Source: Ailurus styani (lineage: Eukaryota; Chordata; Mammalia; Carnivora; Ailuridae). Taken from it: DNA of 64,000 nt. The stretch is taken from the NCBI GenBank assembly GCA_002007465.1, contig LNAC01000102.1, positions 3,170,364 through 3,234,363 on the forward strand, in the 5' to 3' direction. The notes below the pieces were generated by a model, which searched no databases, was not told the origin of the DNA, and saw only the letters and a list, made by a program, of their open reading frames with translations. Position numbers and translations under genes: made by a program. This document shows, one piece after another, positions 33,501 through 44,500 of this stretch (position 1 is its first letter; each line of letters begins with the position of its first letter).

Positions 33501-33572
33501 TCCCATAGATATTATAGCCCCTGTTCTCAAAAAGTTTTAATATCCTATGGAGGATTTAGAGAACATAAATAC
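30551..33572. other. 3-kb unassigned AT-rich stretch
   Basis: Apart from a MIR at 31640-31735 I recognise nothing. The longest ORFs (33228-33530, minus, 100 codons; 31583-31792) have no known features. It is one of the longest stretches without a SINE here, so it could hold conserved noncoding sequence. Confidence 0.45.
31640..31735 (-). mobile_element. MIR fragment
   Basis: GTAACTTAACCAAGGTCACA, TAGCAAAGAAGTGGCAGATA and CCAAATCAGTGCTGG are the antisense MIR core. Confidence 0.75.
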
Positions 33573-33712
33573 TTCATATATATATAGATGATATATATCT
33601 ATATCTATATATGTATACACACACACGCACACACTTGATATCTATTTAAACATGTATGCTTATATATGATACACACACCCACACACACACACACATATAC
33701 TTTATATTTGGA
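33573..33712. repeat. compound TA / CA microsatellite
   Basis: TATATA and ATCTATATC units followed by two CA runs (about 33618-33633 and 33673-33694) separated by AT-rich text. Confidence 0.9.
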
Positions 33713-34007
33713 ATATGTAACCTTAGAATATGAACACTATATAACCACAGTATATAAAATATTTTGCAATCACATGGTGGACTAGGCAGAATGAACTAAA
33801 CTGGAAAAATTTACTGAGATAATTTGAGAAAAATTAGAGAAGTGGAGGATTATTTTTTGTACTTTTTTTTTTTTAAAAATGGAGATTTTGGGTACCTGCC
33901 ATGTCTAATAACTACCATGTAGAAGTGTTTGTGTTAGACCTAAAATCTACTTGAAGTCAGAGATGTGCATAAAGGATATCTTAAGTGATAAAGAAAAATG
34001 GATTGTC

Positions 34008-34204
34008 GGGTGCCTGGGTGGCTCAGTGGGTTAAGCCTCTACCTTCAGCTCAGGTCATGATCTCAGGGTCCTGGGATCAAGTCCTAACCGGGCTCTCTGC
34101 TCAGCAGGGAGCCTGCTTCCCCCCACTTCTGCCTGCCTCTCTGCCTACTTGTGATCTCTCTCTCTCTCTCTGTCAAATAAATAAATAAAATCTTTATTAA
34201 AAAA
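34008..34204 (+). mobile_element. CAN-SINE
   Basis: Complete copy with head GGGTGCCTGGGTGGCTCAG and an AAATAAATAAATAAAATC tail. Target duplication AAGAAAAATGGATTGTC (33991-34007) versus AAGAAAATGGATCGTC (34205-34220), two differences, so older than the 28626 copy. Confidence 0.95.
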
Positions 34205-34220
34205 AAGAAAATGGATCGTC

Positions 34221-35070
34221 TTCAGTACATGATGGAGAGAAAATCAGGTGATAGCAATAAGAGAAAAGCAAGATGGTGAAATATAACGGTGTTAGCCTCA
34301 AAGTAGCAGTGGACTTTGCTTGTTCATGTTAAGAAAGCCGAGTCTTCGTGGGACAGCTAAATTCAGTAAAAACTAGAAGGCAGAAGAGGTGTTCAAGAAG
34401 GAAGCTGAGAATACACTGCTGATGACCTCACCATGATTCTGGGAACACAGTGGAAAGATTTGAGTAGCACAGGAGGCATGCACAGATCACAGCAGCACAA
34501 AGTTAGGAGTTCCGTCAATAATGGGCAACTGTGACACATCAGAAATTTCACAGTGCCTAAGTTTAATGTGCATAGACCATGGTGGGGTTTGTTCTGACAG
34601 TTTCTTAGAGGAGACTGGGTGCTCATTCTTGTTCTGGAGTAAGGTGGCATCAGTAAGATGGCTTCCTAGAACCCCTCCCCTCACACAGTGTCTGGCAACG
34701 ATTGATGGCTTTCAAAGGAAATGGCACAAGGGATGAGAGTTAATGGACGAACCGGTGGTTGCTGTTGGACAAGCCCAGGACAGGCATGATAGTGAAGAGA
34801 GTACTGTAAATAAATAAGTATGACTGAAGTGATGACTAGTACATAAGCTGCCTTTGAAGGAGACAGAAGAGCGAGATACAGGAGTGGGGGGAAAGGCTGG
34901 ATACATATACAACACAAAGACCATATCTTGACTGATTTCTCCATCCTCAGTTACTTGGGCAGAAATGGACAGCTGAGGACCTAGCCATCATGAAACCCCA
35001 TGACCAGGTTACACCATGTTGTTCGTTTTCCCCAACTTCTTTCTGTGTAAACTGGGACCTGATAAATTGC
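34221..35070. other. unassigned, GC-richer than surroundings
   Basis: No repeat is recognised. Several short ORFs overlap on both strands (34393-34650, 34487-34684, 34681-34944) with none preferred. AAGATGGCTTCCTAGAACCC might be a worn retroelement start. Confidence 0.4.
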
Positions 35071-35076
35071 TCTATC

Positions 35077-35303
35077 CCAGAGGTTGGCAAACGATGGTCC
35101 ATAGGCCAAATCAAATCTACCACATGTTTTTGCAAAGAAAAAGTTTTGTTGGAACACAGCGCTGCTTATTCATTTCTGTTTTGCCTATGGCTTCTTTCGC
35201 ATTACAATGGCACAGTTGAGTAGCAACAGAAATAATATGACTGGCAAACCTGAAAATACTTACCATCTGGCCCTTTACCAAAAAAGTGTGGTGACTCCTC
35301 TGT
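35077..35303. mobile_element. hAT-Charlie type non-autonomous element
   Basis: AGAGGTTGGCAAACGATGGT, GGCCAAATCAAATCTACCAC, AAAGTTTTGTTGGAACACAG, TATGGCTTCTTTCGCATTAC, AGTTGAGTAGCAACAG and CATCTGGCCCTTTACC are the ordered landmarks of a very common mammalian MER DNA transposon. The ends are near inverted repeats (AGAGGTTGGC / GTGACTCCTCT). Confidence 0.88.
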
Positions 35304-35879
35304 TTCATCTGTATTTGTTACATCTGCAGTACAGTATATTTTCTATTGACATACTTACTTATATAGCTTGTTAATCAGAAATAAGGGCTAGAAATTTTTT
35401 AACTCAGTTCTTTGGCCTCATTTAATTGGATAAAACTTAGACATATTAAAGCATTATCAGGGTCATTAATTTTGTGATTAGTACATAGTATGTGCCTTTT
35501 CTCATACTGCTTATAAACAAATTTGAAGATTATTCTTTGATTATTCATGAAAAAGTTTGAAGAGTCTTCTCCTTTTCCCTAAATAGGAGATAATTATGAA
35601 TTCAAATACGAGATAATCACAAATAGAATTGTATTTTCTATCCTAGGAGTTAAAAGGTCAATTACTTATATAGAGTGGGTGAAATTGGTGAAGTGTAAAA
35701 CAACAGGTGCTAGATTTCTAGAGTTATAACTAACTCCACACTTACCTAATCACACTGCATTTTAAAAGACTTCCAGATACAACAAAGTCCCTAAATAAAA
35801 CATGTCAAACATGTCAATTGGTGGAATGAAGCCATAGACCATCAATTTGAGACAGCCGTCATACAGAATAATTTTAAAA
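35304..35879. other. unassigned sequence
   Basis: AT-rich with no gene. 35590-35640 has two similar GAGATAAT units. Nothing else is recognised. Confidence 0.4.
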
Positions 35880-35880
35880 T

Positions 35881-35990
35881 ACAATAATGATGGTAGCTAC
35901 ACTGTGGTGAGCATAGCACATAGATAAGTCGAATCACTATGTTGTTAATGTAACTGTGTGTCAACTATATTCAAATGAAAAAAATATTTT
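35881..35990 (+). mobile_element. L1 3' terminus
   Basis: GGTAGCTACACTGTGGTGAG, GTCGAATCACTATGTTG and GTGTGTCAACTATATTCAA follow a common L1 3' end. A SINE inserted at its tail. Confidence 0.65.
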
Positions 35991-36167
35991 TTAAAGCTTT
36001 TTTTTTTCTCCAAGATTTTTAATTTATTTACTTGTCAGAGAGAGAGAGAGAGAGGAGAGTGGCAGGCAGAAGGAGAAGCAGGCTTCCCGCTGAGCAAGGA
36101 GCTGATGTGGGACTCACGATCTGAGCTGAATGCAGATGCTTAACCAACTGAGCCACCCAGACATCCC
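35991..36167 (-). mobile_element. CAN-SINE with internal deletion
   Basis: Antisense copy; the segment between GGGACTC and GATCTGAGCTGA lacks about 20 bp of the usual head. Duplication GAAAAAAATATTTT at 35977-35990 and 36168-36181. Confidence 0.93.
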
Positions 36168-36181
36168 GAAAAAAATATTTT

Positions 36182-37503
36182 AAACTGTAATAATGAAAGT
36201 TCACCGAAGTAAGCTAAATTACATTAAAAAAAAAAAACCCTATGCTCCTATGAAATGTTAGGTCAAAAAGAAAATAAAAATAATTATAAATAATATATAA
36301 AATTATGAAAATGATAGCATTATTTATAGAAAGGTTTGTTATACAAAGTTCCACATAGATACAAAATTATTGCATACATTATTAAACAAAAAGCTATTAA
36401 AATAAATTAATATTGTAAGACAGCAGAAAAATAACACCTAAATGCATCTAGAGAAAGCAAAGAGAAGGAAAGAAAGGAGACAAATTGATGAGATTGCTTT
36501 GGAGCTTCAAAATAAAAACGGTCATTGTAAAGTGAGAAAATTATTTTTATTTATAGGTTATATTTGTCTGCCTACAGCACACAAGAAATATCTGCAAAAA
36601 TCTATTTAAATAAAAAAGAATATAATAAGCTGTCTACTTAAAAAGTAAATATTCACAATTTAAAATTGATTTACATACGACAAAATCTCATAAAATCTAA
36701 TGAGAATATATTGTTTTTTAAAAGTCAATAAAGTTATTTCAAATAACCTATAACCATCTTAATAAGAAATACAAGAAACGTAAATAGCTCTAAGATCTTT
36801 GCTAAGAGGTCTTAAAAGAAGACAAAGTGAAGAACAGAGGTTTATTATCCTGAATATCAAACCGTGATATTGTAAAAATTCTTCCCAATAAATATTTATA
36901 AATATTTAATGTACCTGCAAATAACATCTCCATAGACTTTTTAAAAAATTACTTTGAAGTTCATCAGGATGAAATAAACAGGAGCAAATAAGTTTCTTCC
37001 TGAAACAGTGACAAATGAGCCAATCTTCTCTCTCTAGAATATTAAAATGTAATTTAAAGACAAAATAATTAGCCTTCTGGTTGTAGGTAGTGAATTAAAC
37101 ATGTGCCTTTTCTTTTGCTCTTTTCTGAAACTTCTGAAATAACAGTAAACAATGTTTTTCATTTTCTGTGGTCACAAAACTGCAGGAATAAAGATCCTGG
37201 AGGAAGAGACGACAGAAACAAAATTCGACAGGCTTGAGAGCAGAAGGTGAGTGGTAAATGACTTAGCAGAACACAAAAAAGTGAGTCCTGAGCAGGCAGT
37301 GTGGCGAGTCCAGTCATGCTGCAGAACGTCCTACAGGTTCACTGAGGCTCCTGCTTACAGTACTCGTGGACTCTCCCCTGCAGCTGTGCTAATGGCTGGT
37401 AGGCCAGAATTCTGTTACTGTCATTACAGAAAACCGTCGGTCTGTTGCAAAAGGGATAAATAAGAGAGACCCTTCTGCCTGGAATCAGGGAGGGGATACA
37501 GAG
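36182..37503. other. AT-rich unassigned stretch, becoming GC-richer after 37180
   Basis: 36182-37000 is very A/T-rich with no firm repeat call. 37186-37470 is more balanced and holds a weak exon-like segment and the ORF at 37251-37463 (70 codons, plus), with no known domain. Confidence 0.4.
37186..37246 (+). other. weak candidate exon (61 bp)
   Basis: A T-rich tract then CTGCAG precedes it (AG ends at 37185) and CAGAAG followed by GTGAGT ends it (GT at 37247). The third frame (from 37188) is open for 19 codons, acidic and polar. No flanking exon is seen and no homology is recognised. Such signals arise by chance, so this is only a lead. Confidence 0.15.
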
Positions 37504-37512
37504 GCCTAATTT

Positions 37513-37612
37513 ATTTTATTTTATTTTTTTTTTTAAGTAATAGCCACCCAGTGTGGGGCTCGAACCCATCAAGGGTCAGATGCTCTACCAACTTAGCCAG
37601 CCAGGCATTCCA
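37513..37612 (-). mobile_element. short CAN-SINE (old form)
   Basis: A 100-bp antisense copy with T-rich left end and GGAATGCCTGGCTGGC head, lacking the CT tract and part of the head. Duplication GCCTAATTT at 37504-37512 and 37613-37621. Confidence 0.88.
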
Positions 37613-37621
37613 GCCTAATTT

Positions 37622-38311
37622 CTTTTTTAATTGTACTTTCAACCAATCCAGTTTGCTCCACTTTCACCCATAATGGATGTGATGCCATCCATTCTTCAGG
37701 TCGTGGGTCAAACAGAATTACTGTCAACAGAGGCCTCAGCGAATCTTTACTCAATGACATATTGACATATCTAGCATGATTTCTCCACTGAGCTCCCAGA
37801 AGGTTGGCATTTTATACCCCATACATAGCTGATGAAACGATTCTTTTCTGGGGAAAAAAGTTCTAAAGATACACTAGGGGCAAAGGAATCCTTCTCAAAC
37901 TAAGTTCTGTAGGAGAAGTAAACCCTATGCTCTAGAGCTTCCATGGTACACAAAGAATTAAATTATTTTCTCTGAGTCTAGAATGATACTAGCTAAATAA
38001 CTCCCTTGGGATGAATGAAAAGCAGTCACTTACATAACATTCTGTAGAGTCAATTTTTCTCTCAGACACCGTTGAGAAAGGCCAGGCCTACAATGAAGTC
38101 CCCAGTCTGGAAAACCCACCTTTGCATAGAAAATGTTAATCAGTTTCTTTGTGTTCTTCTCTAAAGTGTGCAAATAGGCGAGGAGAATGTCTGAGGGAAT
38201 ATTCCAACAGAAGAAATGGAGGCCAAATTAAAGAAACAAGCAAACAAAGAGGAGAAAAAAATGTAGAAAAGCAGACCATGTGAGATTTCTATAATACTGC
38301 ATCTGTGAAAT
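37622..38311. other. unassigned sequence
   Basis: No repeat or gene is recognised; composition is fairly balanced. Confidence 0.4.
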
Positions 38312-38324
38312 AAGAACGAGGTGT

Positions 38325-38635
38325 GGGCGCCTGGGTGGCTCAGTGGGTTAAAGCCTCTGCTTTCGGCTCAGGTCATGATCTCAGGGTCCTGGGATCGAGG
38401 CCCGCATCGGGCTCCCTGCTCAGCGGGGAGCCTGCTTCCCCCTCTCTCTNGGTTAAAGCCTCTGCTTTCGGCTCAGGTCATGATCTCAGGGTCCTGGGAT
38501 CGAGGCCCGCATCGGGCTCCCTGCTCAGCCGGGAGCCTGCTTCCTCCTCTCTCTCTGCCTGCCTCTCTGCCTACTTGTAATCTCTCTCTCTCACTCTGTG
38601 TCAAATAAATAAATAAAATCTTTAAAAAAAAAAAA
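38325..38635 (+). mobile_element. young CAN-SINE broken by a one-N join
   Basis: One SINE bounded by the duplication AAGAACGAGGTGT (38312-38324 and 38636-38648). About 104 bp of its body (38346-38449) is repeated after the N (from 38451) with almost no change. The expected length is about 200 bp, so the extra copy is probably an unmerged contig overlap. Confidence 0.95.
38450..38450. other. single-N scaffold join
   Basis: An N between two nearly identical SINE segments, where contig ends met. Confidence 0.95.
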
Positions 38636-38750
38636 AAGAACGAGGTGTTTTGATAAATGAATGAGGAAAAAAGAACTCTAGAAATCATAAATGGATTAGC
38701 AGAAATGAAAAAAATATAATGATTCGAAGATAAAATTAATACACCATTCC

Positions 38751-39232
38751 TGTGAAGTGGGAGAGCTAGGTTCTTGTCTTGTGGAGTCAAAGAATGAATC
38801 TCGTGGACAAAGGAGAGTGGGTAAAGAGACAAAAGGTTATAAGCAAGGATGCAGAAAAAGCTCTTAGGAGTGAGAAGGGTCCCAACGGGGTTGCTACTGA
38901 GGGCTTTTAGGGTTGGTATTTTATAGAAAGTTAATTAGGGAACTTAAATCTTTTTGACTTCTCTACTGATATAGCACCATTGATTAAGGACTAATGATAA
39001 CATCTTTAATGGCTTATTTCTTTTTAGGGTCTGGTTATTTTCTGTTTACCACAGGAGACTGTCATAAATAAGACTTACCCCTTAGACACTTAGGGTAGGG
39101 TATTCTGGAGTGTTCCCTTATCTCTGGTTTCCTTACACATTTTTGGGATTTCTGTGAGTCTGATCACGGAGCCCCCTATCTATTTTTCCCTACCTAGCCC
39201 CGCCTGTCCCTTACTCACTGGGAAGCAGAACA
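38751..39232 (-). mobile_element. probable ERV LTR, antisense
   Basis: The reverse complement ends ACAAGAACCTAGCTCTCC and CACTTCACA, preceded by CCTCAGTAGCAACCCCGTTG and CACTCTCCTTTGTCCACGAG, a U5-like style. A TG start at about 39232 (TGTTCTGCTTCCCAG) is plausible. No coding region. No target duplication was found and the class is unassigned. Confidence 0.42.
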
Positions 39233-39939
39233 AAAGTTTAAAAATGAAGAAAAGTAGTGAAAATATTTTTTTTAAATAAGTTCAGTCTAGAAGTTCCAAC
39301 ATGCAAATCAGAGTTCTAGAAAGGAAAGTCAGGAAAAGAAATCACCAAAGAAATAGCCAGATAAACCTGACTGAAGCAAGATAGGAGGCTCAAGAAAAAT
39401 GTCTGGAAGAAAATGGAATTAATAAAACACTGTTGTATTTAAAAGCATTAAGAAGTGATGTAAGCAATTAGAAAAGATCTGGGAGACACACTACATAGAA
39501 ACAAATGAGGATGACTATTACCTTCAAGGAAAAATTTTCTATAGGAAAATAGTGTAATCTTATTATGCCACATGGTTCTTCTGTGAATTCATTTCACACA
39601 GTCAAATATGTCAAAAATGACAAAACACCTCTGGCCGGTGTTATGACATGACCACTTGGGGAGCATTGGGAGACAGTATGCCCACATATAGCTGACAGAG
39701 TGATAGAGAGAATGACAGTACTTATTTTCAAGAGTGCAAAATCAACAGATAATGATACATCACGAAGCTCACAGTTTAGAGATACAAAGGTAAATACCAA
39801 AAGAAACCCCTGAAAGAGTTCCAAGGGCTTGCCCCTTGCAGCACACAGGCACTCCCCTCTCCCTGTTCTGTGTGTTCTAGTGTCTCCTGCTCCAGAGTCT
39901 GTACTGACAAGGTTCTTCCTGAGTCTCCAGTCTTTTTTG
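39233..39939. other. unassigned sequence
   Basis: Nothing recognised. The minus-strand ORF at 39594-39944 (116 codons) has no start context or domain I know. Confidence 0.4.
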
Positions 39940-40225
39940 CACATTAACTACTACTTCATTTCTAGCTCTCCTGCAATCTTTGCTTCCTCAGCAAAGTCTT
40001 CCTGAGCATTCAGAAACTCCAAACTAGTTCAGATTCTCCTGTTCTGTCCTTCATGGCATTGTCAACTCCTCTTTGTAAAATACTTCATGGTTCCAACTGT
40101 ACCTTATACTGTGAGATCCAGGAGTTTGGGTATCACATTGGTTTTGTGATCCACTGTACTCCTGGCACCCAGCATACCGAAGACAGCAAAGTGAGCGCTT
40201 AAGTATTTGTGGAATAACAATCAAA
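39940..40225 (+). mobile_element. L2 3' region
   Basis: TTGCTTCCTCAGCAAAGTCTT, GTGAGATCCAGGAGTTTGGG, CTCCTGGCACCCAGCATACC and AGTATTTGTGGAATAAC follow the L2 consensus in order. Confidence 0.8.
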
Positions 40226-40295
40226 TACTGCAACGAATTAATTATTTAGCACAAAAATGCAAGCCATAAGCAAACTTAAAATATTATGGATTTTA

Positions 40296-40498
40296 TTTAT
40301 TTTTTTTTAAAGATTTTATTTATTTATTTGACACAGAGAGAGAGAGATCACAAGTAGGCAGAGAGGCAGGCAGAGAGAGAGGAGGAAGCAGGCTCCCTGC
40401 CGAGCAGAGAGCCCGATGTGGGCCTCGATCCCAGGACCCTGAGATCATGACCTGAGCCGAAGGCAGAGGCTTTAAACCGCTGAGCCACCCAGGCGCCC
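40296..40498 (-). mobile_element. young CAN-SINE inserted in an L1 target duplication
   Basis: Near-consensus antisense copy ending GAGCCACCCAGGCGCCC. The 16-bp duplication AATATTATGGATTTTA is at 40280-40295 and 40499-40514. A third copy at 40830-40847 belongs to the L1 next door. Confidence 0.97.
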
Positions 40499-40516
40499 AA
40501 TATTATGGATTTTAAA

Positions 40517-40829
40517 TTCAGCAGGACAAAGAAATATCATATGATTTCACTCATGTGTGGAATTTAAAAAACAAAACAAACTAGGAAAGGGAGAACAAAA
40601 AAAGAGATAGAGGTAAACCAAGAAACAGACTCTTAATTGTAAAACAGACAGATGGTTGCCAGAGGGGAGGTGTGTGGGGGATGGGTGAAATAGGTGAAGG
40701 GGATTAAGGAGTGCAGTTGTTGTGATGAACACAGGGTGTTGGATGGAAGTGTTGAATCACTATGTTGTACACCCAAAACTATTATTACACTGTAAGTTAG
40801 CTAACTAGAGTTTAAATAACAACTTAAAA
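40517..40829 (+). mobile_element. carnivore L1 3' UTR insertion
   Basis: GACAAAGAAATATCATATGA, GATGGTTGCCAGAGGGGAGG, GTTGAATCACTATGTTGTAC and GAGTTTAAATAACAAC. Duplication AATATTATGGATTTTAAA at 40499-40516 and 40830-40847. Confidence 0.95.
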
Positions 40830-40847
40830 AATATTATGGATTTTAAA

Positions 40848-43800
40848 ATCCTAAATCATATATTTGTAAATAAAATTCAGCCATACATTAACAAATTAAT
40901 TCACCATAATTTAGCCAAATTTATTCTGGAATGCATTTATTACAAGAATATAGCAAACTAACATGATCGATAAGAAAAAGAATATGTGCTTATGTCACCA
41001 CCATAGAAGATATGATTACCTTCAATATTAGAAAGTCTAGAAATAGATTCCATTATTAACCAAATTATATCTTTAAACAAAACAGAAAGAGAAGAATAAC
41101 CATGAGACCAATAGTCATTATTATACTTGCTTATAAGGCACTATTTATTCCCTTTAAAGAACAAGAAAAATGTGCTTATTTACTCAACCATTATTTAACA
41201 TTGTTCTGTGCATTGCAGAGATTGCAATTGAAAAACTGAGAAAAAAAATCCAAAAACTAATAGAAAAAAATCTTTCAGCAGGATCACAATTCTTTTAGTT
41301 TCTATCTACAAGAACCAGTTGGAAAAGTATAATGGAAAAGTGGGAAAAGATCCTATTTACAATAGTGAAAACAAATATACAGAAGTTAGGAATAAAGTCA
41401 TGCAAATGAGTAGTCAGAGATATTGGAGGAAAACCAGTAGTGAGGTATTACTAGCTCAAAAAGAATAAATATGTTTTAAGAAGGATGGAATTTCAGTGTC
41501 AAAAGCTGGTGAGAGCTCAAGTAAAATGGCGGCTTAAATATAAACACTGGATAGCAAGACAAATAATTGGACCCTTTGTAGAACTCCCATGTGAAGAAAA
41601 CCACAGAATTTTACTGAAAGGCATCAAATGCTTAGCCAATAAGAAAGTATACCCTGTTTCGTGATGAAAAGACTTTTAACTTCCTGAGATTGAATTTTAA
41701 ATTTTAAATTAGTGCAATTCATTCAATATCATAAGTGTTATTTTAGAACTCTGTAATGAAAGTACAGATTATTTGTTTTCAAGATGATAATATAATCTGT
41801 GTTAGCCCAAATTCTTTATCCTTAACAGAGAAGCACCAGATTTCCTAGTTAAATGAAGGGAAAAAAAAAAAAAGGATACTGCTATCTGATGTTTTATTGC
41901 AAGTTAAAAAAAGCTATAAAAATTGAACAAGAGATAAAACTATCGGGCGCCTGGGTGGCTCGGTGGGTTAAAGCCTCTGCCTTTGGCTCAGGTCATGATC
42001 TCAGGGTCCTGGGATCGAGGCCGCATCAGGCTCTCTGCTCAGCAGGGATCCTGCTTCCTCCTCTCTCTCTGCCTGCCTCTCTGCCTACTTGTAATCTCTC
42101 TCTGTCAAATAAATAAATAAAATCTTAAAAAAGAGAGAGAGAGACAAAACTATCATTTTCACATAATGTGATGAGTATAAGAGAATTCAGTAAGTTAGCA
42201 AGGCATAAAATTAATATACATAGATCGATGTCATTTATATAATCAGAATCTAATGTGGAAAAAAAGACTTGATTTCCTACAGCTAAAAAATATATAAATA
42301 TCCAAGAGAGAGACTTAACTATAAATGTGAAAAACCTGTATGAAGCAAAAATTTTAAATACTACTAGAGAACACAGAAGAAGGCTTGAATGAGTAGAAAT
42401 ATGTAACATGCTCTTATTTGAAAACTCAAAAATCCACATTAAGTCATCACCCCTAAGCTATTTTAACAACTTTATTTTGTTTCTAAATTTTTTAAAAAGA
42501 TTTCCTTGGAAGTAGACAATTGATAACAAGTATAGAAAAATAAACAAAAAAAGAAGAGTTAGAAAAGCCTCTGAAAGAAGAGTAATGTGTGAGAGATGCT
42601 TTACCGGGTGTTCAAATGTACTATGAAACCTCAATAGATAAAAGAGTGGAAAACATACATGAATAGTCAAGCCATTGGAATTAGAAAAGGAAGCCCCAAA
42701 ATAGATCCCCAATAGCAGTTGAAATTTCATATATTATCAACGTGGCATATCAAATCAGTGGGAAAATGGGGTTGACACAATTTCATTGTCAATTAGACCA
42801 AAAGTATGTCGAATCCATACTTTAAATCATACAGCACAATAACTACCAAAAACCATTAATTTTTATTTTAAAATGAAATAATAAAAATATAGGAAGAAGT
42901 TATACAATTCATACAACTTTCAAGAAAGGAAGTCTTTTTATGACTCAAACTTAAAAAAACCATAAAAATTTGATATAATTCAACCATAGTTTTTTAAGAT
43001 CTAAAAAAAATTTTAAAGACAACACACTGGGGAAAAATATTTTCAACACAATCACAGTGTTTTGCTTTTCCCTTATTTGTAAAGAGCTCCTAGAAACAAA
43101 CTCCACTAAAAAAAAAAAAATTGAAGAAAAAGAAATACAGTAGCCCTTAAACACAGGAAAAGATGTTCAATATCACTCATATAATTAAATGTGATACCAT
43201 TTTTCATGATCAGATTAGCAAAAATCCAAAAATTAGATAATATACATGTTGTTAACACAAGGAGGAAAAAGGTATTCACATACATTACTAAGGAGAGTAT
43301 AAAGTTATGTGACCCCCATACAAAAGGCAATTTGGTAAGATCGATCAAAATTATACATATCTGTGATTTGACCCAACAATTCTATCCCTGATAAATTATT
43401 CTCTTGATGCAATTATTCTTTTGTTAATTTGGGTATATGCAAGTTTATTCCCAGTAGTATGCTGTTTGTAATGGCAAAAGACTGGCAAAACATAAATGGC
43501 CATTAATAGGGGACTAGTTACATAGATTATGGTACATCCATAAAATGCTTTCAAGTTATAAAAAAAGGATAAGAATTATAAAAAAAGAATTTAAAAATTT
43601 ATTATATAAAATTATAAAAAAAGAATAAGAATGCTGCCTATATGAAGATATTCCCAAGATATATTGTTGTGATAAAAGTATATTGTTAAGAAGTAACTTT
43701 CATTTAAAAAAGAGGGAAATTAAGAATCTATAATTGCTTTAACATGCATAAAGAAACTCTGAAGGATTCATATGAAACAAAAGTTAGTGGTTAGTGGTTT

Positions 43801-43930
43801 GTGGGAGAAGGATGGCGTGGGAAACATAAAGATGGCAAACAAGGAGGAGAGGAATAATTTTCACCATACAGTTTCTAATACCTTTTGGTTTTTGAACACT
43901 ATGAATGTTAAAAATACTTATCTTCATACT
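40848..43930 (+). mobile_element. ancient L1M, much of ORF2 and the 3' UTR
   Basis: TTAGCCAAATTTATTCTGGA, AGTCATTATTATACTTGC with ATTCCCTTTAAAGAACAAG, ATTCAGTAAGTTAGCAAGGC, AGATTATGGTACATCCATAA and CAAGATATATTGTTGTGAT are landmarks of very old L1 ORF2 and 3' UTR. Highly diverged; only some stretches are clear. A SINE sits at 41945. Confidence 0.75.
41945..42140 (+). mobile_element. young CAN-SINE
   Basis: GGCGCCTGGGTGGCTCGGTG head, mustelid-type body and AAATAAATAAATAAAATC tail. Duplication GAGAYAAAACTATC at 41931-41944 and 42141-42154. It is inserted in L1M. Confidence 0.96.
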
Positions 43931-44059
43931 GCCAAAAGATGTTTAGATTTACCAGGAAGAATAAATATGTAGGAATAGACAAAATTGTGAGAAAGATGTC
44001 TTTCCCTATTGCATAGCAAAATGCACTCTAAAAATACAGCTGTGAATTAAAAGTGAAGC

Positions 44060-44500
44060 TGTGCTATATTGACCCAATAGAAGTAGCCATGGCAATGGCG
44101 AAAAACACAGAAACACACCTACATGTGTACAACATAGAGTATATCAGAAGTATGATACGGGGTGCCTGGATGACTCGGTTGGTTAAGCGTCTGCCTTTGG
44201 CTCAGGTAATGACTCTGGGGTCCTGGGATAAAGCCCAGAGTCAGTTCCCTGCTCAGCGGGGAGTCTGCTTCTCCCTCTGCCTGTGCTCTCTCTCTCACTC
44301 GCTCTCTCTCAAATAATAAAATCTTTACATAAAAAAATATGATACATGTCAGTAGAAAAGACAGATCATTCAACTAATGGTAATGGAATCAATGGACAAC
44401 AATTTAAGAGAAAAATAAATGTAGATCCCTACCTTATACCATATTATAAACTAATTCTAAAAGAATAAAAGAAAAGACTTAGGCACTTTCAATAATTGAC
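44060..44500 (+). mobile_element. ancient L1 ORF2 fragment
   Basis: GACAGATCATTCAACTAATGG, GTAGATCCCTACCTTATACC and CTAATTCTAAAAGAATAAAAG are L1 ORF2 text. The left part is less certain, and a SINE interrupts it. Confidence 0.65.
44159..44337 (+). mobile_element. CAN-SINE
   Basis: Head GGGTGCCTGGATGACTCGG, CT-rich body and AAATAATAAAATC tail. Duplication TATGATAC at 44151-44158 and 44338-44345. Confidence 0.93.

Noticed and set aside
34393..35223. Cluster of overlapping short ORFs on both strands
   Set aside because: All are under 90 codons and conflict with each other; part lies in a hAT relic. No gene evidence.
38321..38832. Several ORFs of 85-119 codons
   Set aside because: They translate a CAN-SINE, in part across the N join. 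Equivalent ORFs appear at most SINEs (22094, 25397, 33985, 41853, 58595).
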